Source: DASPWV01 sp046727855
GTDB taxonomy: Bacteria; Acidobacteriota; Vicinamibacteria; Vicinamibacterales; UBA2999
Length of the DNA: 44,957 nucleotides
Assembly: GCA_046727855.1 (NCBI GenBank)
Contig: JBKPDL010000043.1
Span: 1 to 44,957, forward strand
Direction: 5' to 3'
Positions 14,837 to 24,204 of the stretch are shown here, piece after piece. The notes below the pieces were generated by a model. The model searched no databases. It was not told the origin of the DNA and saw only the letters and a program-made list of their open reading frames with translations. Every line of letters starts with the position of its first letter. Positions within the stretch are counted from its first letter, which is position 1. The translations under genes and the position numbers were made by a program.

Positions 14837-16188
14837 ACTGCAGGCGAAATCGATGTCATCGTGAAGTCTTCGAGCTTCATCGGCGGCACGAGCGCCGTGC
14901 CTGGATTGTCATAGGCCTCACCCGTGTGCATGAGAATTGGCCGCCCTAGCGCGGTGATGTTGTTGAAGCTCACCGCCGGCGATTCGTTCCATCTGAAGTT
15001 CTGCACCGGCGCGACGATCTCGCCGTTCTCGATTAGGAACAAGCCGTCGCGCGTCATGCCGGTGTTGAGCAGCGTCTGCGGATCGACTGCGCGGATGTAC
15101 CAGAAGAACGAGACCAGCAACCCACGTTTGGTGGTCTTGATCATTTCCTCCACCGTTGTGTTCCCGCCTTCCATGACCAGACTCATGAACGGCGTCGTCC
15201 CGGTGGGTTCCTTTTTCTGGCGCTGCGCCCAGTAGCGATCGTAGAAGAGATTTTTCACCACGCCCTTCTCGACCCAGGTCATTGGCTTAGCCGCAAGACC
15301 GCTGTCGCCGATCGGCGTCTGGCGCAGGATGGGATTGCCGATGTCGCCGCGCAGAGTGAAGTTGTCGCCGAACACCTTCTCGCCAACACGCGTTGTGCCG
15401 CGCTCTTTCCCGCTCATGAAGCTGCGGCCTTCTTCCGCCGCACGGGCGTTGAGCGCGCCGAGCATCAGCGACAAATATCGCGCGGCCGGACGCGGCTCGA
15501 GAATCACCGTGTAATTTCCGGGCTCGAGCGCCCGCGGTTTTCGCGACTTGATCGCTTTGTCCGCCGCCACTTCAGTCAGGCCGGCCGCGTCGATATTACC
15601 GACTTGTTTCATGCCGGTCGTGCCCGCCCAGCCGGAACCGGTTTGATCCTGCGTGCGGCACGTGAGGATGAAGCTCGCTTCCGCATAGCGGAAGTACGCA
15701 AACAGCCCTTCGGAGTTGGCGATCGCATCCGTCCAGTGCAGTTTGGGAATGTAGCCCGCGCCCAAAACACCTTTCTTCTCGCAGATGTCGGTGCTCGCCT
15801 TCACCATCTTGGCGCGCTCGGCCGGACCGAAATTGACTGCCTCCGGAAGCGCCGCCTCGATCTCCATGTACGTCTGCGGCGGTTTGACGAGCGGCATCAG
15901 CTCCGGGTTGTCGGGTTTGCGCTTCGCGAGTTCCTGCACCTGCGCGATCGTGCGCTTGAGCGATGCGTCATCGAACTGATGCGTCGTCGCCGACGCAGTC
16001 TTCTCGCCGTAGTAGACGGTGACGGTGACTTCCTGATCGTGCTCAATCAGATTCGCGGTGATGCTGGAATTCGCAAACCGCGTCGCCGAGCGCTCGCCTC
16101 CCGAGAAGCGGACCTCGACGCCGTCGGCCGCGCACAGGTTCAGCACCTTGTCCGTAATCTGTTTCACTTCGTCGCGCGAAAAACTCAT
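14833..16188 (-). CDS. tldE: TldE/PmbA-family protein
   Basis: 451 residues, the usual TldE/PmbA size, without a HExxxH motif and without a signal peptide. N-terminal helix-rich part SRDEVKQITDKVLNLCAADGVEVRFSGGERSATRFANSSI is typical of the TldD/PmbA N-terminal domain; the C-terminal part has RGDIGNPILRQTPIGDSGLAAKP and TTVEEMIKTTKRGLLVSFFWYIRAVDPQTLLNTGMTRDGLFLIENGEI split across the conserved TGMTRDG..IENGEI block. It is the non-catalytic partner of TldD, encoded next. The ATG at 16188 lies 10 bases after the stop of the preceding gene. Its TAG is part of an element C palindrome, which may have shaped the C-terminus. Confidence 0.92.
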   Translation of the reverse strand: MSFSRDEVKQITDKVLNLCAADGVEVRFSGGERSATRFANSSITANLIEHDQEVTVTVYYGEKTASATTHQFDDASLKRTIAQVQELAKRKPDNPELMPLVKPPQTYMEIEAALPEAVNFGPAERAKMVKASTDICEKKGVLGAGYIPKLHWTDAIANSEGLFAYFRYAEASFILTCRTQDQTGSGWAGTTGMKQVGNIDAAGLTEVAADKAIKSRKPRALEPGNYTVILEPRPAARYLSLMLGALNARAAEEGRSFMSGKERGTTRVGEKVFGDNFTLRGDIGNPILRQTPIGDSGLAAKPMTWVEKGVVKNLFYDRYWAQRQKKEPTGTTPFMSLVMEGGNTTVEEMIKTTKRGLLVSFFWYIRAVDPQTLLNTGMTRDGLFLIENGEIVAPVQNFRWNESPAVSFNNITALGRPILMHTGEAYDNPGTALVPPMKLEDFTMTSISPAV

Positions 16189-16198
16189 AGCGAGTAAT

Positions 16199-17995
16199 TT
16201 ACCTCAGGCCCTTGCGGCGACGAAGCCACCACTCGGCGCCGAGACACGCGCCGAACGGCACGATCCACAACGGCGATCGCATCGGATGAATTGCTGTGGA
16301 TTGCCGTACTGGCGTGGCGAATTGCTGTAGATGCGACACCAGCGCGCCCTCGTCCCCCGCACGAACGACGACGCCGCCATATGCCGCGATCGCCGCCGAT
16401 AGTTCGTCATCGCCGGTCGCGAGCATGGCCGCGCGACCGTCCACCACAAGCGGCACTTGCGTGGGGGACCCGCTCAGCGACGACACCATCACCTCACAGG
16501 TGCCGGCAAAGACCGGCGCCACTGGTCCGGAGAAGCGATCCCGTCCCATCGGCGACAAATAAATCTGCTCACTGCTGTTGCCAACGGCTGGACCGTGGCA
16601 TTCGAGCGTCGCAGTGGCTTCGAATTTGTCGTCGAGCGGCTCGGTCGATCTCGCTTCCACGTCAAGCCGCAGTTCCTCACCGGGATGCGCGGCGGTTGCC
16701 GATAGGCTGGCTACGACGCGCTCGCCCGCCGCGTTGACAGCGTCTGCGACGAGAGCGCGCCAGAACGTCGCAAAGCGAGTCCCTTCGCCACGAAAGCGCC
16801 AGGCGTCAGCCGCGCCGAACAGGACGATGTGGCCCTGACCGTACGGGCGTGACACGACAACCGGATCATTGCCCGCCCTCGCGAGCACGGTCGCATCCTG
16901 ATTGGTCGCAATCGCAACAAATTCCGACGCCATGAGCTCGCCGATGGCCACGGTGTTTGCTTCGCGCCGTTCGTGAAGCGCAAACGGCACGAGCCGCTGC
17001 ACAGGACCGTTGGCCGCCTGTTCGATGAGGAGTACTGCCGAACCGCCGCGCGCACGGACGAATCGTTCTAGTGCGTCCACTTGATCGCCGCTCAAGAGCT
17101 GCGGCGCCGCGATCACGACGGCTTTCACGTCCTCGTCGTCGAGCGACGCGGCATCGAAACGGAGCGGCTTCGTTCCGATCGTGACAGCCCTGCTCACGCG
17201 TGATTGTGTAACGAGCCTGAACCGTGCATCCGACTCGAGCGCGCGACGGACGAATGTCGCATTCCACGTCGGCCGCGGTTCGTAGATCAGCACCGCCGAC
17301 GCACGATCGATGACATCGATGCCGACGTGCGCTTCGTTGTCGAGCAGCGTGATTTCGTTCTCGGTCGGGCGTGCAACAACTCTCAGGTGCCGCACACCGC
17401 CGTCCACAGGCGTCCACTCGATGCGGACCACTGCCCGCATGACGTCCTGGTTGTTCTGCCCTTCCCACCGATGCTCCGCACGGCCGACGAGCACGTTGCC
17501 ATCGAACATCTCGAGGTGCGTGTCGCGGCCGGTGACCCCAGACCCGGTCAGCTCGACTTCGACTACCGCTGCAGCTTTCGGATTCACATCGCCAACAGAA
17601 GCGGTCGATCTGATCGCCACGTTGGGCGATAACACGCTCGCGACAAGGACACCGCCGAGAACGGGGTGCTCTTCATGGAGTCGGCGCGGGCGCGCACCAT
17701 CGGAGATGACGACGCACGCCGATCCGGATGGGCATGGATCCGCATGTGTCTGTGGAGGCTGCCGCCGGACAATGATGCTGAATTGCTCGCCTACCGCGGA
17801 ACGAATCGCATCGGCGACGCGGAGCGCGCGATCGAAACGTGTGCCTGAGCCGTCGGGCAGTGACAGCGTGGCGGTCTCGAGAATCGTGATCACCAGCTGC
17901 GGTCGTACGCTCTGACCGATCGTCAGCACAGGATCGGCAAGCGCGACGATTGCGATCGCGACCGCGATCAGGCGCAACGCGATGGCCAGCCTCAT
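16199..17995 (-). CDS. GATase-like membrane protein of the MoxR/BatA cluster
   Basis: 598 residues from the ATG at 17995, which overlaps the stop of the upstream gene (ATGA). There is an N-terminal hydrophobic helix (RLAIALRLIAVAIAIVALADPVL) and a C-terminal one (SPLWIVPFGACLGAEWWLRRR), typical of proteins found with BatA and DUF58. In between are beta-rich stretches, a segment like the class I glutamine-amidotransferase fold (SAVLIYEPRPTWNATFVRRAL, GDQVDALERFVRARGGSAVLL, GQGHIVLFGAADAWRFRGEGT) and a predicted extracytoplasmic beta domain. No catalytic triad was recognised. Function unknown; likely a structural partner of the MoxR-VWA system. The longer open frame from 18097 overlaps the neighbour and is rejected. 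Confidence 0.75.
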   Translation of the reverse strand: MRLAIALRLIAVAIAIVALADPVLTIGQSVRPQLVITILETATLSLPDGSGTRFDRALRVADAIRSAVGEQFSIIVRRQPPQTHADPCPSGSACVVISDGARPRRLHEEHPVLGGVLVASVLSPNVAIRSTASVGDVNPKAAAVVEVELTGSGVTGRDTHLEMFDGNVLVGRAEHRWEGQNNQDVMRAVVRIEWTPVDGGVRHLRVVARPTENEITLLDNEAHVGIDVIDRASAVLIYEPRPTWNATFVRRALESDARFRLVTQSRVSRAVTIGTKPLRFDAASLDDEDVKAVVIAAPQLLSGDQVDALERFVRARGGSAVLLIEQAANGPVQRLVPFALHERREANTVAIGELMASEFVAIATNQDATVLARAGNDPVVVSRPYGQGHIVLFGAADAWRFRGEGTRFATFWRALVADAVNAAGERVVASLSATAAHPGEELRLDVEARSTEPLDDKFEATATLECHGPAVGNSSEQIYLSPMGRDRFSGPVAPVFAGTCEVMVSSLSGSPTQVPLVVDGRAAMLATGDDELSAAIAAYGGVVVRAGDEGALVSHLQQFATPVRQSTAIHPMRSPLWIVPFGACLGAEWWLRRRKGLR

Positions 17996-19965
17996 CGCGG
18001 CACCTCGGTGCGTTGCAACTGATCGACGAGCGCACCGGCAAGCGGCTCGCGTGGAATCCTGTGCAGCGGTGCCGGGCCGAGATGTTGGCGAAGCCACTCG
18101 CCCAGGTGCCTCTGCGCCGCGCGCGCGGCTGCCAGTCGCTCATCGAGCGTGCGCGGGGCGGAAAGCTGCGCCGCACTCTGCTGCAAGGGGCGCGCTTCCG
18201 GATCGATCGCCAACAGTCGCGCGGCAAGCTGCGCGTCCAGACGTGAACGAGTGGTGATTGCGGTCGAGAGATCGGCTAGAGCCCGCACAACGGTCGTCAC
18301 CGCGGGATCGTCTGCTGCCGGCAACACGGCGCGCGTCGACGATTGCGCAGCCGCCAAGTCTCCGGTGAGCCGACGAGAGGGATCGATTCGAGCCCGTTCT
18401 GGCAAGGTTCGAAGAAAGTACCGGCGGCGATCGAAGGCGCGCTGCAGGGCTGCAAGCGCGGCGCGCTCGAAGACCAGGGCTTGTGAAGTATCCGCCGCGT
18501 TGAGGCGCGCGTGGGCGCGCGACATCTCACGAATGGCGGTCAGAAGCTCGATTTGTCCTCGGTTCTCGAATCGCCCCTGCGCGAGCTCGTCGGAGTGCTC
18601 GGCCTCCTCCACTTCGTCGACAACCTCGCCGCCGGTCATGAAGAGAAACTCGGCGCGGACCATCCGCTGTTCGACAGCCAGCAGGCGGCTCTGCTCCAGG
18701 AGCGTCTCAGCACTCAGGCGCTGACGGTTTGCATGCAGCCGCTCGGTCTTCATGATCAGCATCTGCTGACTGAGCGCTTGGCGATCGCGATCGTCGGGCA
18801 CAGCGAATCCCGCGGACGACGCCTCGCTCCGCTTGCCGATCTCGACCAGAAACGAGTCGGACACGCCGGGATCGGCGCCTGGCTTTTCGTCGCGCGCGAT
18901 GCCGCGATAGACGAGCGCATCGCCGTCTGCGAGATTCAAGTCCTTCAGGTTCAACGTGACGGTCGCCTGCCGGGATTTCGAGTCGGGATTGCTTACCGGC
19001 GTTAAATGGATTTCTCCTTCCTGAAAGGTGAACGTCTCACCACCGCCAGAGATTCTGATGTAGCGAAGCGAAATCGAGGAGACGTTCAGATCGTCTTCTG
19101 CCTTGATGACGACAGAAACCGTCCCCTCAGCCGAGGAGAAGATGAGATCGCGACCGGGTCGCTCGATGCTGACGACCGGCCGTTTGTCGGACTCGACATG
19201 AACCTGAAGAAGCCTATCCATCGTTGACCGAACCAGCAGCACGCGCGACCTCGTCACCACGAATTCCAGATGCGCGCCGTCGTCGCGGCTTGAAAAGGGT
19301 ACCGGGTCGTGACCTGGCTCAATCAGCTCCACGCGCCCACGGTCGCCGGTTACGTGCAGGTCGACTGTACTGCCCTCGAGCACGCGAATCTGAAAGGGAT
19401 TCTCGAGAGTCGTGCGTTCGCGCTTGGTATACGACGGCGGCGTCACCGTGATCCGGAGCCGCGGTTCAACCCGGATGACATCCGCGAAGGCGTTTGCGGC
19501 CTGCGACACAACATTGGTGCGCGAGGTCGCGCTTCGCGATACGACGACTAGACTCGCGGCGACGATGCCGGCGCTCACGATCCAGCGCGTCGCCGTTACG
19601 CGAGGCGGTTGGCGCAAATGCTCCAGCGCGACGGCAGCTTGCGCGAACAGCTCACGAGCGATGACGGGATGCACGCGACGGCCGGCAAGCGCTTCTTCCG
19701 ACGTGACCAGCAGGTTGTGAGAGGCTGGTAACTGCGCGTCAACAGCTAGCGCAGTACGCTGTCGCGTCCAGCGTCGCCAGCTCCATGTCGCGACAACCGC
19801 CAGGACCAGCACGCCGATCGACGTCGCAATCCATGCAGATATCGCAAACGACGCGAGCGAAGCGGCGATGGCGCCCATCGCGAGCGCGTCTGCGAGCGCA
19901 TGCATGAGAAAGCGTCGCCGGAGACGCGCAAGGCCGCGCAGCACAACGGCGGCGGGTTCATGCAT
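17992..19965 (-). CDS. DUF4175-like membrane protein with long helical domain
   Basis: 657 residues from the ATG at 19965. Two hydrophobic segments near the N-terminus (about residues 22-55, LADALAMGAIAASLASFAISAWIATSIGVLVLAVVATW read across them) and a third around residues 120-140 anchor the protein. The middle part is beta-rich with Ig-like strands (RLRITVTPPSYTKRERTTLEN, EGTVSVVIKAEDDLNVSSISLRY). The C-terminal 250 residues are strongly helical and rich in A, R, E and Q. This is the arrangement of DUF4175-type proteins encoded beside BatA/DUF58. No enzymatic motif. The start is uncertain: no strong ribosome binding site precedes 19965, and GTG/TTG codons a few residues upstream are possible. 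Confidence 0.7.
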   Translation of the reverse strand: MHEPAAVVLRGLARLRRRFLMHALADALAMGAIAASLASFAISAWIATSIGVLVLAVVATWSWRRWTRQRTALAVDAQLPASHNLLVTSEEALAGRRVHPVIARELFAQAAVALEHLRQPPRVTATRWIVSAGIVAASLVVVSRSATSRTNVVSQAANAFADVIRVEPRLRITVTPPSYTKRERTTLENPFQIRVLEGSTVDLHVTGDRGRVELIEPGHDPVPFSSRDDGAHLEFVVTRSRVLLVRSTMDRLLQVHVESDKRPVVSIERPGRDLIFSSAEGTVSVVIKAEDDLNVSSISLRYIRISGGGETFTFQEGEIHLTPVSNPDSKSRQATVTLNLKDLNLADGDALVYRGIARDEKPGADPGVSDSFLVEIGKRSEASSAGFAVPDDRDRQALSQQMLIMKTERLHANRQRLSAETLLEQSRLLAVEQRMVRAEFLFMTGGEVVDEVEEAEHSDELAQGRFENRGQIELLTAIREMSRAHARLNAADTSQALVFERAALAALQRAFDRRRYFLRTLPERARIDPSRRLTGDLAAAQSSTRAVLPAADDPAVTTVVRALADLSTAITTRSRLDAQLAARLLAIDPEARPLQQSAAQLSAPRTLDERLAAARAAQRHLGEWLRQHLGPAPLHRIPREPLAGALVDQLQRTEVPR

Positions 19966-19972
19966 GAAAGCG

Positions 19973-21178
19973 TCAGGCAACACGTGCTTCCCGTTCTGCG
20001 GCCTCAGCTTGCGGCACTCGCGGCGAGCGCCGCACGAGCCACTCGACGCCAAGCAGTACCAAAACGGCGCCCCATAACCAGCGGCGATCACCCTCATCGG
20101 CCGGCGTTGATTGATCGAAGTGAAGCGGCCGTCTCCAGCTGATCATTTTGTAGAGCGGCATCATGCGCGGGTCACGCGGCACAAACTCGTCCACAAAGAC
20201 CGCTTCAACGACGCGCTCGAGCAGCCGCACGGTCTCGACGCCGCGTGCGCGAATCGGCGCGTTGACCACGAGCACGTCTCCGTTCTGTCCCCCAGAAAGT
20301 CCTGACAACTTGGCAAGCGCCTCGTGCATCCACGGATCAGTGGCCCGCTGCGTGAGCGGACGACTCGCGACGCCTTCAAAGACGACGACCACACGCCGTC
20401 GAGATCCAGGCGCGATGCGAACTCCCCGATCGAGCACCGCGTTGAGAGCGGCCACGGCCACTCGCTGCTCAGCGGCGTTCGCAATCACAGTGACAGGAGG
20501 AATCACGGCTCGCGCGTTCGTGAGGTTCACGCTGCTGCGCCCGTCCGCAAATTCGAGGTCGGCGCGCAGAAGACGATTGCCTTCGATAATGTCAACCTGG
20601 TTAGTTGGCGCGCGCGGCGCCACGGCGAACGGCACGAAGCGGATGCCGACTGACGGCGGAACCAGCGCCTGGTCGGAAACGGAGAGTTCACCGTCGTGGA
20701 GATCGCCAACGATGACAAGATCGCGCAATGCTGGCGGCTGCGTGGCAAGCCATGCCCCGGCATCGCGCAGTGCATCCGCCAGATGCGGCGCCGGACGAAA
20801 CACAGCGCTCACGAAGCTCGCCTGACGCTGAGCGGCGATAAGCGCCGCCTGCTCCATCTCCTCGCCCCTGAGACCCGGCGCGAGCACGATCGCGCGGGCG
20901 ACGCGCGACTGCCACAGGCTTTCGCGGCCCGCCGTGATAAACAGCGGCGACGCGAGAGCGGCGACGGCTGCGGCGAGAATGAGAACCCTGAGTGCCAGCA
21001 GCAGCCAATCGTCGATCGATCGTCTGCGCAGCGCGGAAAAGCGCGTCGCGGCAATGAAGCGCAGCGTCGGAAACAGAACCAGTCTTGTCTGCTGCCTCGT
21101 GAGCAGGTGAATCGCGATGGGGATGAGCGCTGCGACCAGCCCCCACCACGCGGCCGGCGTCAGCCACAGCACGCTCAT
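19973..21178 (-). CDS. batA: BatA-domain membrane protein
   Basis: 401 residues. The N-terminal 75 residues are the BatA (aerotolerance regulator N-terminal) domain: WWGLVAALIPIAIHLLTRQ, the FPTLRFIAA motif, and RRRSIDDWLLLALRVLILAAAVAALASP. A soluble middle part without a clear VWA metal site follows, and a C-terminal helix (WLWGAVLVLLGVEWLVRRSP) closes the protein. BatA-type proteins act with MoxR ATPases at the membrane; the exact role is unknown. The ATG overlaps the DUF58 stop (ATGA), showing translational coupling. Confidence 0.88.
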   Translation of the reverse strand: MSVLWLTPAAWWGLVAALIPIAIHLLTRQQTRLVLFPTLRFIAATRFSALRRRSIDDWLLLALRVLILAAAVAALASPLFITAGRESLWQSRVARAIVLAPGLRGEEMEQAALIAAQRQASFVSAVFRPAPHLADALRDAGAWLATQPPALRDLVIVGDLHDGELSVSDQALVPPSVGIRFVPFAVAPRAPTNQVDIIEGNRLLRADLEFADGRSSVNLTNARAVIPPVTVIANAAEQRVAVAALNAVLDRGVRIAPGSRRRVVVVFEGVASRPLTQRATDPWMHEALAKLSGLSGGQNGDVLVVNAPIRARGVETVRLLERVVEAVFVDEFVPRDPRMMPLYKMISWRRPLHFDQSTPADEGDRRWLWGAVLVLLGVEWLVRRSPRVPQAEAAEREARVA

Positions 21179-22059
21179 CGTGTCGCTCCGCCGCGGCGTC
21201 GAATGAGCAGCCGCCGCAGCGCAGGTTCGAGCGGCTCGTTTGTGACGAGCCTGAGGTAGTCCAGCCCCTCGCGTCGAACCGCCCGTTCCACTTTCAAAAG
21301 AAATCCTGCCACGGCCTTCGCGTACGAGTCGCGCAGCACCCCAGGATCGGCGATCATGCGCGCACCCGACTCGAGATCTTCGAACTCGATCGGTCCGCGC
21401 CCGGCGAGCACCATCTCCTCCGCCGCCATCGTTTGAACGACGAGCACGTCGTGGCCCATGCGGTCCAGACGCCGCAGCTCGGTAAGTGTTGTCTCCTCCT
21501 CGTAGAAGTCGGAGAGCACAACGATGAGCGCTCGTCGCTTGAGAATGGTCGCGGCACGCCGCAACGTTTCGGCGATCGAGCTTGTGCCCGCCGGCAGCAA
21601 CTGCGCGAGCGCGGCAAGGAACACGCGGAGGTGCTGCCGTCCGCTTCGCGCCGGCACGTATTCGACCCGTTCCGCCTCGCCAATCGCAAGAAGACCCGCG
21701 GCGTCCCCTTGATCCAGAACCAAGGTGCCAAGGACGGCGGCCGTTCTGATGGCGAGCGAAAATTTGGCGGCGAATGCCATCGATCGGCTGACGTCGATGG
21801 CGAAAAGTGCACCAAGATTCGTAGTCTCACGGAACTGCCGCGAGTAGAGGCGATCGGTCCGCGCAAACGCTTTCCAATCGACGTACTTGAGATCGTCGCC
21901 AGGCCGGTAGTGGCGATATTGGCTGAACTCGGCGCTGTAGCCGTGAAACGGGCTTCGATGCAGACCCTGCCGCAGCCCCTCAACCGTCGTTCGCGCGAGC
22001 AGTTCGAGGTCGCGAAGCGCGGAACGATCGGCAGCCGCGACAACGTGAGGGCGGCTCAC
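21175..22059 (-). CDS. DUF58 protein (MoxR partner)
   Basis: 294 residues, soluble. The signature DUF58 block YRPGDDLKYVDWKAFARTDRLYSRQF is at about residues 51-77 and is followed by a VWA-like core with AIDVSRSMAF as a partial MIDAS motif and IVVLSDFYEEE as the later acidic loop. DUF58 proteins are the constant companions of MoxR AAA+ ATPases and are thought to act as adaptor or substrate-binding proteins. The GTG/ATG region at 22059 overlaps the MoxR stop, and its own stop overlaps the BatA start, so the three genes are tightly coupled. Confidence 0.92.
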   Translation of the reverse strand: MSRPHVVAAADRSALRDLELLARTTVEGLRQGLHRSPFHGYSAEFSQYRHYRPGDDLKYVDWKAFARTDRLYSRQFRETTNLGALFAIDVSRSMAFAAKFSLAIRTAAVLGTLVLDQGDAAGLLAIGEAERVEYVPARSGRQHLRVFLAALAQLLPAGTSSIAETLRRAATILKRRALIVVLSDFYEEETTLTELRRLDRMGHDVLVVQTMAAEEMVLAGRGPIEFEDLESGARMIADPGVLRDSYAKAVAGFLLKVERAVRREGLDYLRLVTNEPLEPALRRLLIRRRGGATR

Positions 22060-23081
22060 GGCTGGATGGCATCGAGCAGGCGCGAAACGATCGTTTCAGC
22101 GTCGATACCTTCGGCCTCGGCTTGAAAATTCACGAGCAGACGGTGGCGCAGCACCGGCCTCGCGACTGCGCGCACATCGTCTATTGAAACGGCCGGACGT
22201 CCATCGAGAACCGCGCGCGCCTTGCCTGCAAGCAGCAGGGCCTGCCCGGCGCGGGGTCCGGCGCCCCAGCGTATCCAATCGCGCACAAATGGCAGCACGT
22301 CGTCCCCGTCGGCGGTTGTCGGGCGACTCGCCCGCACCAATCGCGCCGCGTAGTCAATCACGTTGGTCGCGGCGGGAATCTCGCGCACGAGCACACGCGC
22401 GCGCTCGATCTGCTCGCCGGTAGCCACAGCGTTCACGCGCGGCTCCTCCGCAGTCGTGGTCTGCGCGAGGATCGCACGTTCCTCTTGTGCGCTCGGGTAG
22501 TCAATCACGATGTTGAGCATGAAGCGATCGAGCTGCGCTTCGGGCAGCGGATACGTTCCTTCCTGCTCGATCGGATTCTGCGTGGCAAGGACGAAGAGCG
22601 GCCGATCGAGGACGTAGCGTATGCCGCCGACCGTCACCTGATACTCCTGCATCGCTTCGAGCAGCGCCGATTGTGTTTTCGGCGGTGTGCGGTTGATTTC
22701 GTCCGCGAGGATGATGTTGGCGAAGATCGGACCCTGAATGAACCGGATCGAGCGCGAGCCGGTGGCGCGATCCTCTTCGATGACCTCCGTGCCGAGAATG
22801 TCGGAGGGCATCAGGTCGGGAGTGAACTGAATACGGCTGAACTTCAGATGCACCGCCTGGGCGAGCGTCTTGATCAGCAGCGTTTTGGCGAGCCCCGGTA
22901 CACCGCGTACGAGACAGTGCCCGCCGGCGAGAAAGGCGACAAGGATCTCGCTGATGACCGCCTGCTGGCCGACGATCACACGTCCGAGTTCGCGCTGCAG
23001 CGCAGACACGAGCGTCGCCGCCTCGGAGAGGGTCAACGGCTCGACCGCAGTCTCGGAAGGAGCATCTGACCTTCGGAACAT
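22056..23081 (-). CDS. MoxR-family AAA+ ATPase
   Basis: 341 residues from the ATG at 23081 (AGAGG five bases upstream). MoxR signature elements: VIVGQQAVI at the N-terminus, Walker A RGVPGLAKT, the insert IQFTPDLMPSDILG, Walker B ADEINRTPPKTQSALLEAMQE, sensor 1 ATQNPIEQEGTYPLPEAQLDRFM. MoxR ATPases work as chaperone-like maturation factors with VWA/DUF58 proteins. It is the first gene of the seven-gene minus-strand run to TldD. The start codon region is itself embedded in a tract of repeated GGAAC/GAACC words (23050-23190), so the true N-terminus could differ; the open frame extends to 23105. Confidence 0.93.
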   Translation of the reverse strand: MFRRSDAPSETAVEPLTLSEAATLVSALQRELGRVIVGQQAVISEILVAFLAGGHCLVRGVPGLAKTLLIKTLAQAVHLKFSRIQFTPDLMPSDILGTEVIEEDRATGSRSIRFIQGPIFANIILADEINRTPPKTQSALLEAMQEYQVTVGGIRYVLDRPLFVLATQNPIEQEGTYPLPEAQLDRFMLNIVIDYPSAQEERAILAQTTTAEEPRVNAVATGEQIERARVLVREIPAATNVIDYAARLVRASRPTTADGDDVLPFVRDWIRWGAGPRAGQALLLAGKARAVLDGRPAVSIDDVRAVARPVLRHRLLVNFQAEAEGIDAETIVSRLLDAIQP

Positions 23082-23191
23082 CGAACCTCTGAACGCCGGA
23101 ACCACGAACCCGAGAATTTCAGAACCCCGGAAACCCCCAGGCGCGGAGCCCCGAACCGCGAAACTTCGGAACCTCGAAACCTCGGGTCCTT
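23082..23191. repeat. Self-similar GAACC/CGGAACC word tract
   Basis: About 110 bases built from variants of one short word: GAACCTCTGAACGCCGGAAC, ACGAACCCGAG, AGAACCCCGGAAACCC, GAACCGCGAAACTTCGGAAC, CTCGAAACCTCGGG. It occupies the divergent gap between the MoxR (minus) and pseudo-HtrA (plus) genes and must contain or border the promoters of both. No standard promoter boxes were recognised. Confidence 0.7.
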
Positions 23192-23247
23192 TTTATCCTA
23201 GCCGTTCGGCTGATGCGGCGCTCGTTCTGACTTCGTAATGTGGAGTC

Positions 23248-24141
23248 ATGAGCGAAGTCTTCACCTCTCTTTCCAATGCACTGGCCGATGCCGTCGATCG
23301 CGCCGCCACGTCCGTCGTCCAGGTGCACGGTCATCGACGGCCCGGCGCCGGAATCACGTTTGCCCCCGACCTGGTGCTCGCGCCCGCGCATGTGCTCGAG
23401 AACGACGAAGCGACCGTGCGCGGCTCCGACGGCCACACGCATGAGGGCACCGTGCTGGGACGAGCGTTTTCGATGGGGCTTGCGGTGCTCCGTGTCACCG
23501 GTACAGGCATCAAACCGTTAGAGGTCGCGCCGGAGCCTCGCGTCGGCCATCTCGCGATTGCGGTCGGGCGGACGCACAGCGGGAACGTGATGGCGACACT
23601 GACAAACGTCGCCGTGATTGGCGGGCCGCTGCGGACCGGCCGCTCGAGTCAGCTCGAACGGGTTATTCGGATCGCACAGCCGCCGCACGGCGCGCTGACC
23701 GGCGGAGCGTTGATCGACGTCAGCGGACGCGCCCTTGGCGTCCTGACCGGCACTGATATTCGGCACACGACCGTGGTCATCCCCGCCGCGCTCGCATGGG
23801 GCATCGGACAACAGCTGGTAGCACAAGGTGGCACCAGACAGGGATTTCTTGGTGTGAGCTCTACGGCCATCGCCATGCCCGAGCGGCAGCGTGCCGGCCG
23901 CACTCAAACGCACGGTCTGCTCGTGACTGGCGTGGTCGAAGGCGGACCGGCGGATGTTGCAGGCGTGCTCGTGGGCGACGTGATCGTGGCCCTCGACGCA
24001 CACACGGTGCAGGAGCCCGAAGATCTCGTGACGCTACTTCGCGCCGAGCGCAAAGACAAGGCGGCGACGCTGACATTGATCCGCGGAGGGGAGGTTCGAG
24101 ACGTGGCGGTACAGATCGGCGAACGGCCAGTGCGTAAATAA
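23248..24141 (+). CDS. HtrA-like pseudoprotease (S1C fold plus PDZ)
   Basis: 297 residues: a trypsin-like domain (about 15-190) and one PDZ domain (about 200-290, GFLGVSS..GGPADVAGVLVGDVIVALDAHTVQ..). The catalytic histidine is kept (H48 in LAPAHVLEN, the counterpart of TNAHVV). The aspartate is replaced by glycine (G77 in FSMGLAVLRV, normally DLAVLKV), and the serine motif GNSGGP has become GALTGG, with T151 in the serine position. It is therefore expected to be proteolytically dead. It has no signal peptide, so it is probably cytoplasmic. The ATG at 23248 is clear. It is followed by a small LuxR-type gene and then an intact protease of the same design, suggesting a regulatory or adaptor role. 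Confidence 0.85.
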   Translation: MSEVFTSLSNALADAVDRAATSVVQVHGHRRPGAGITFAPDLVLAPAHVLENDEATVRGSDGHTHEGTVLGRAFSMGLAVLRVTGTGIKPLEVAPEPRVGHLAIAVGRTHSGNVMATLTNVAVIGGPLRTGRSSQLERVIRIAQPPHGALTGGALIDVSGRALGVLTGTDIRHTTVVIPAALAWGIGQQLVAQGGTRQGFLGVSSTAIAMPERQRAGRTQTHGLLVTGVVEGGPADVAGVLVGDVIVALDAHTVQEPEDLVTLLRAERKDKAATLTLIRGGEVRDVAVQIGERPVRK

Positions 24142-24152
24142 ATTGATCCCAT

Positions 24153-24177
24153 GTAGCGTGGACCTTTAGGTCCGCGG
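24153..24177 (+). repeat. Element C, copy 2: 25-bp palindromic repeat
   Basis: GTAGCGTGGACCTTTAGGTC.. up to CGCGG at 24177: the same layout as copies 1 and 3 with one mismatch in the stem. It starts 12 bases after the TAA of the pseudoprotease gene and precedes the LuxR-type gene. Here its TAG is not used as a stop. Confidence 0.85.
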
Positions 24178-24204
24178 CATTGGGATCGCGGAGAATCTTG
24201 TTGC

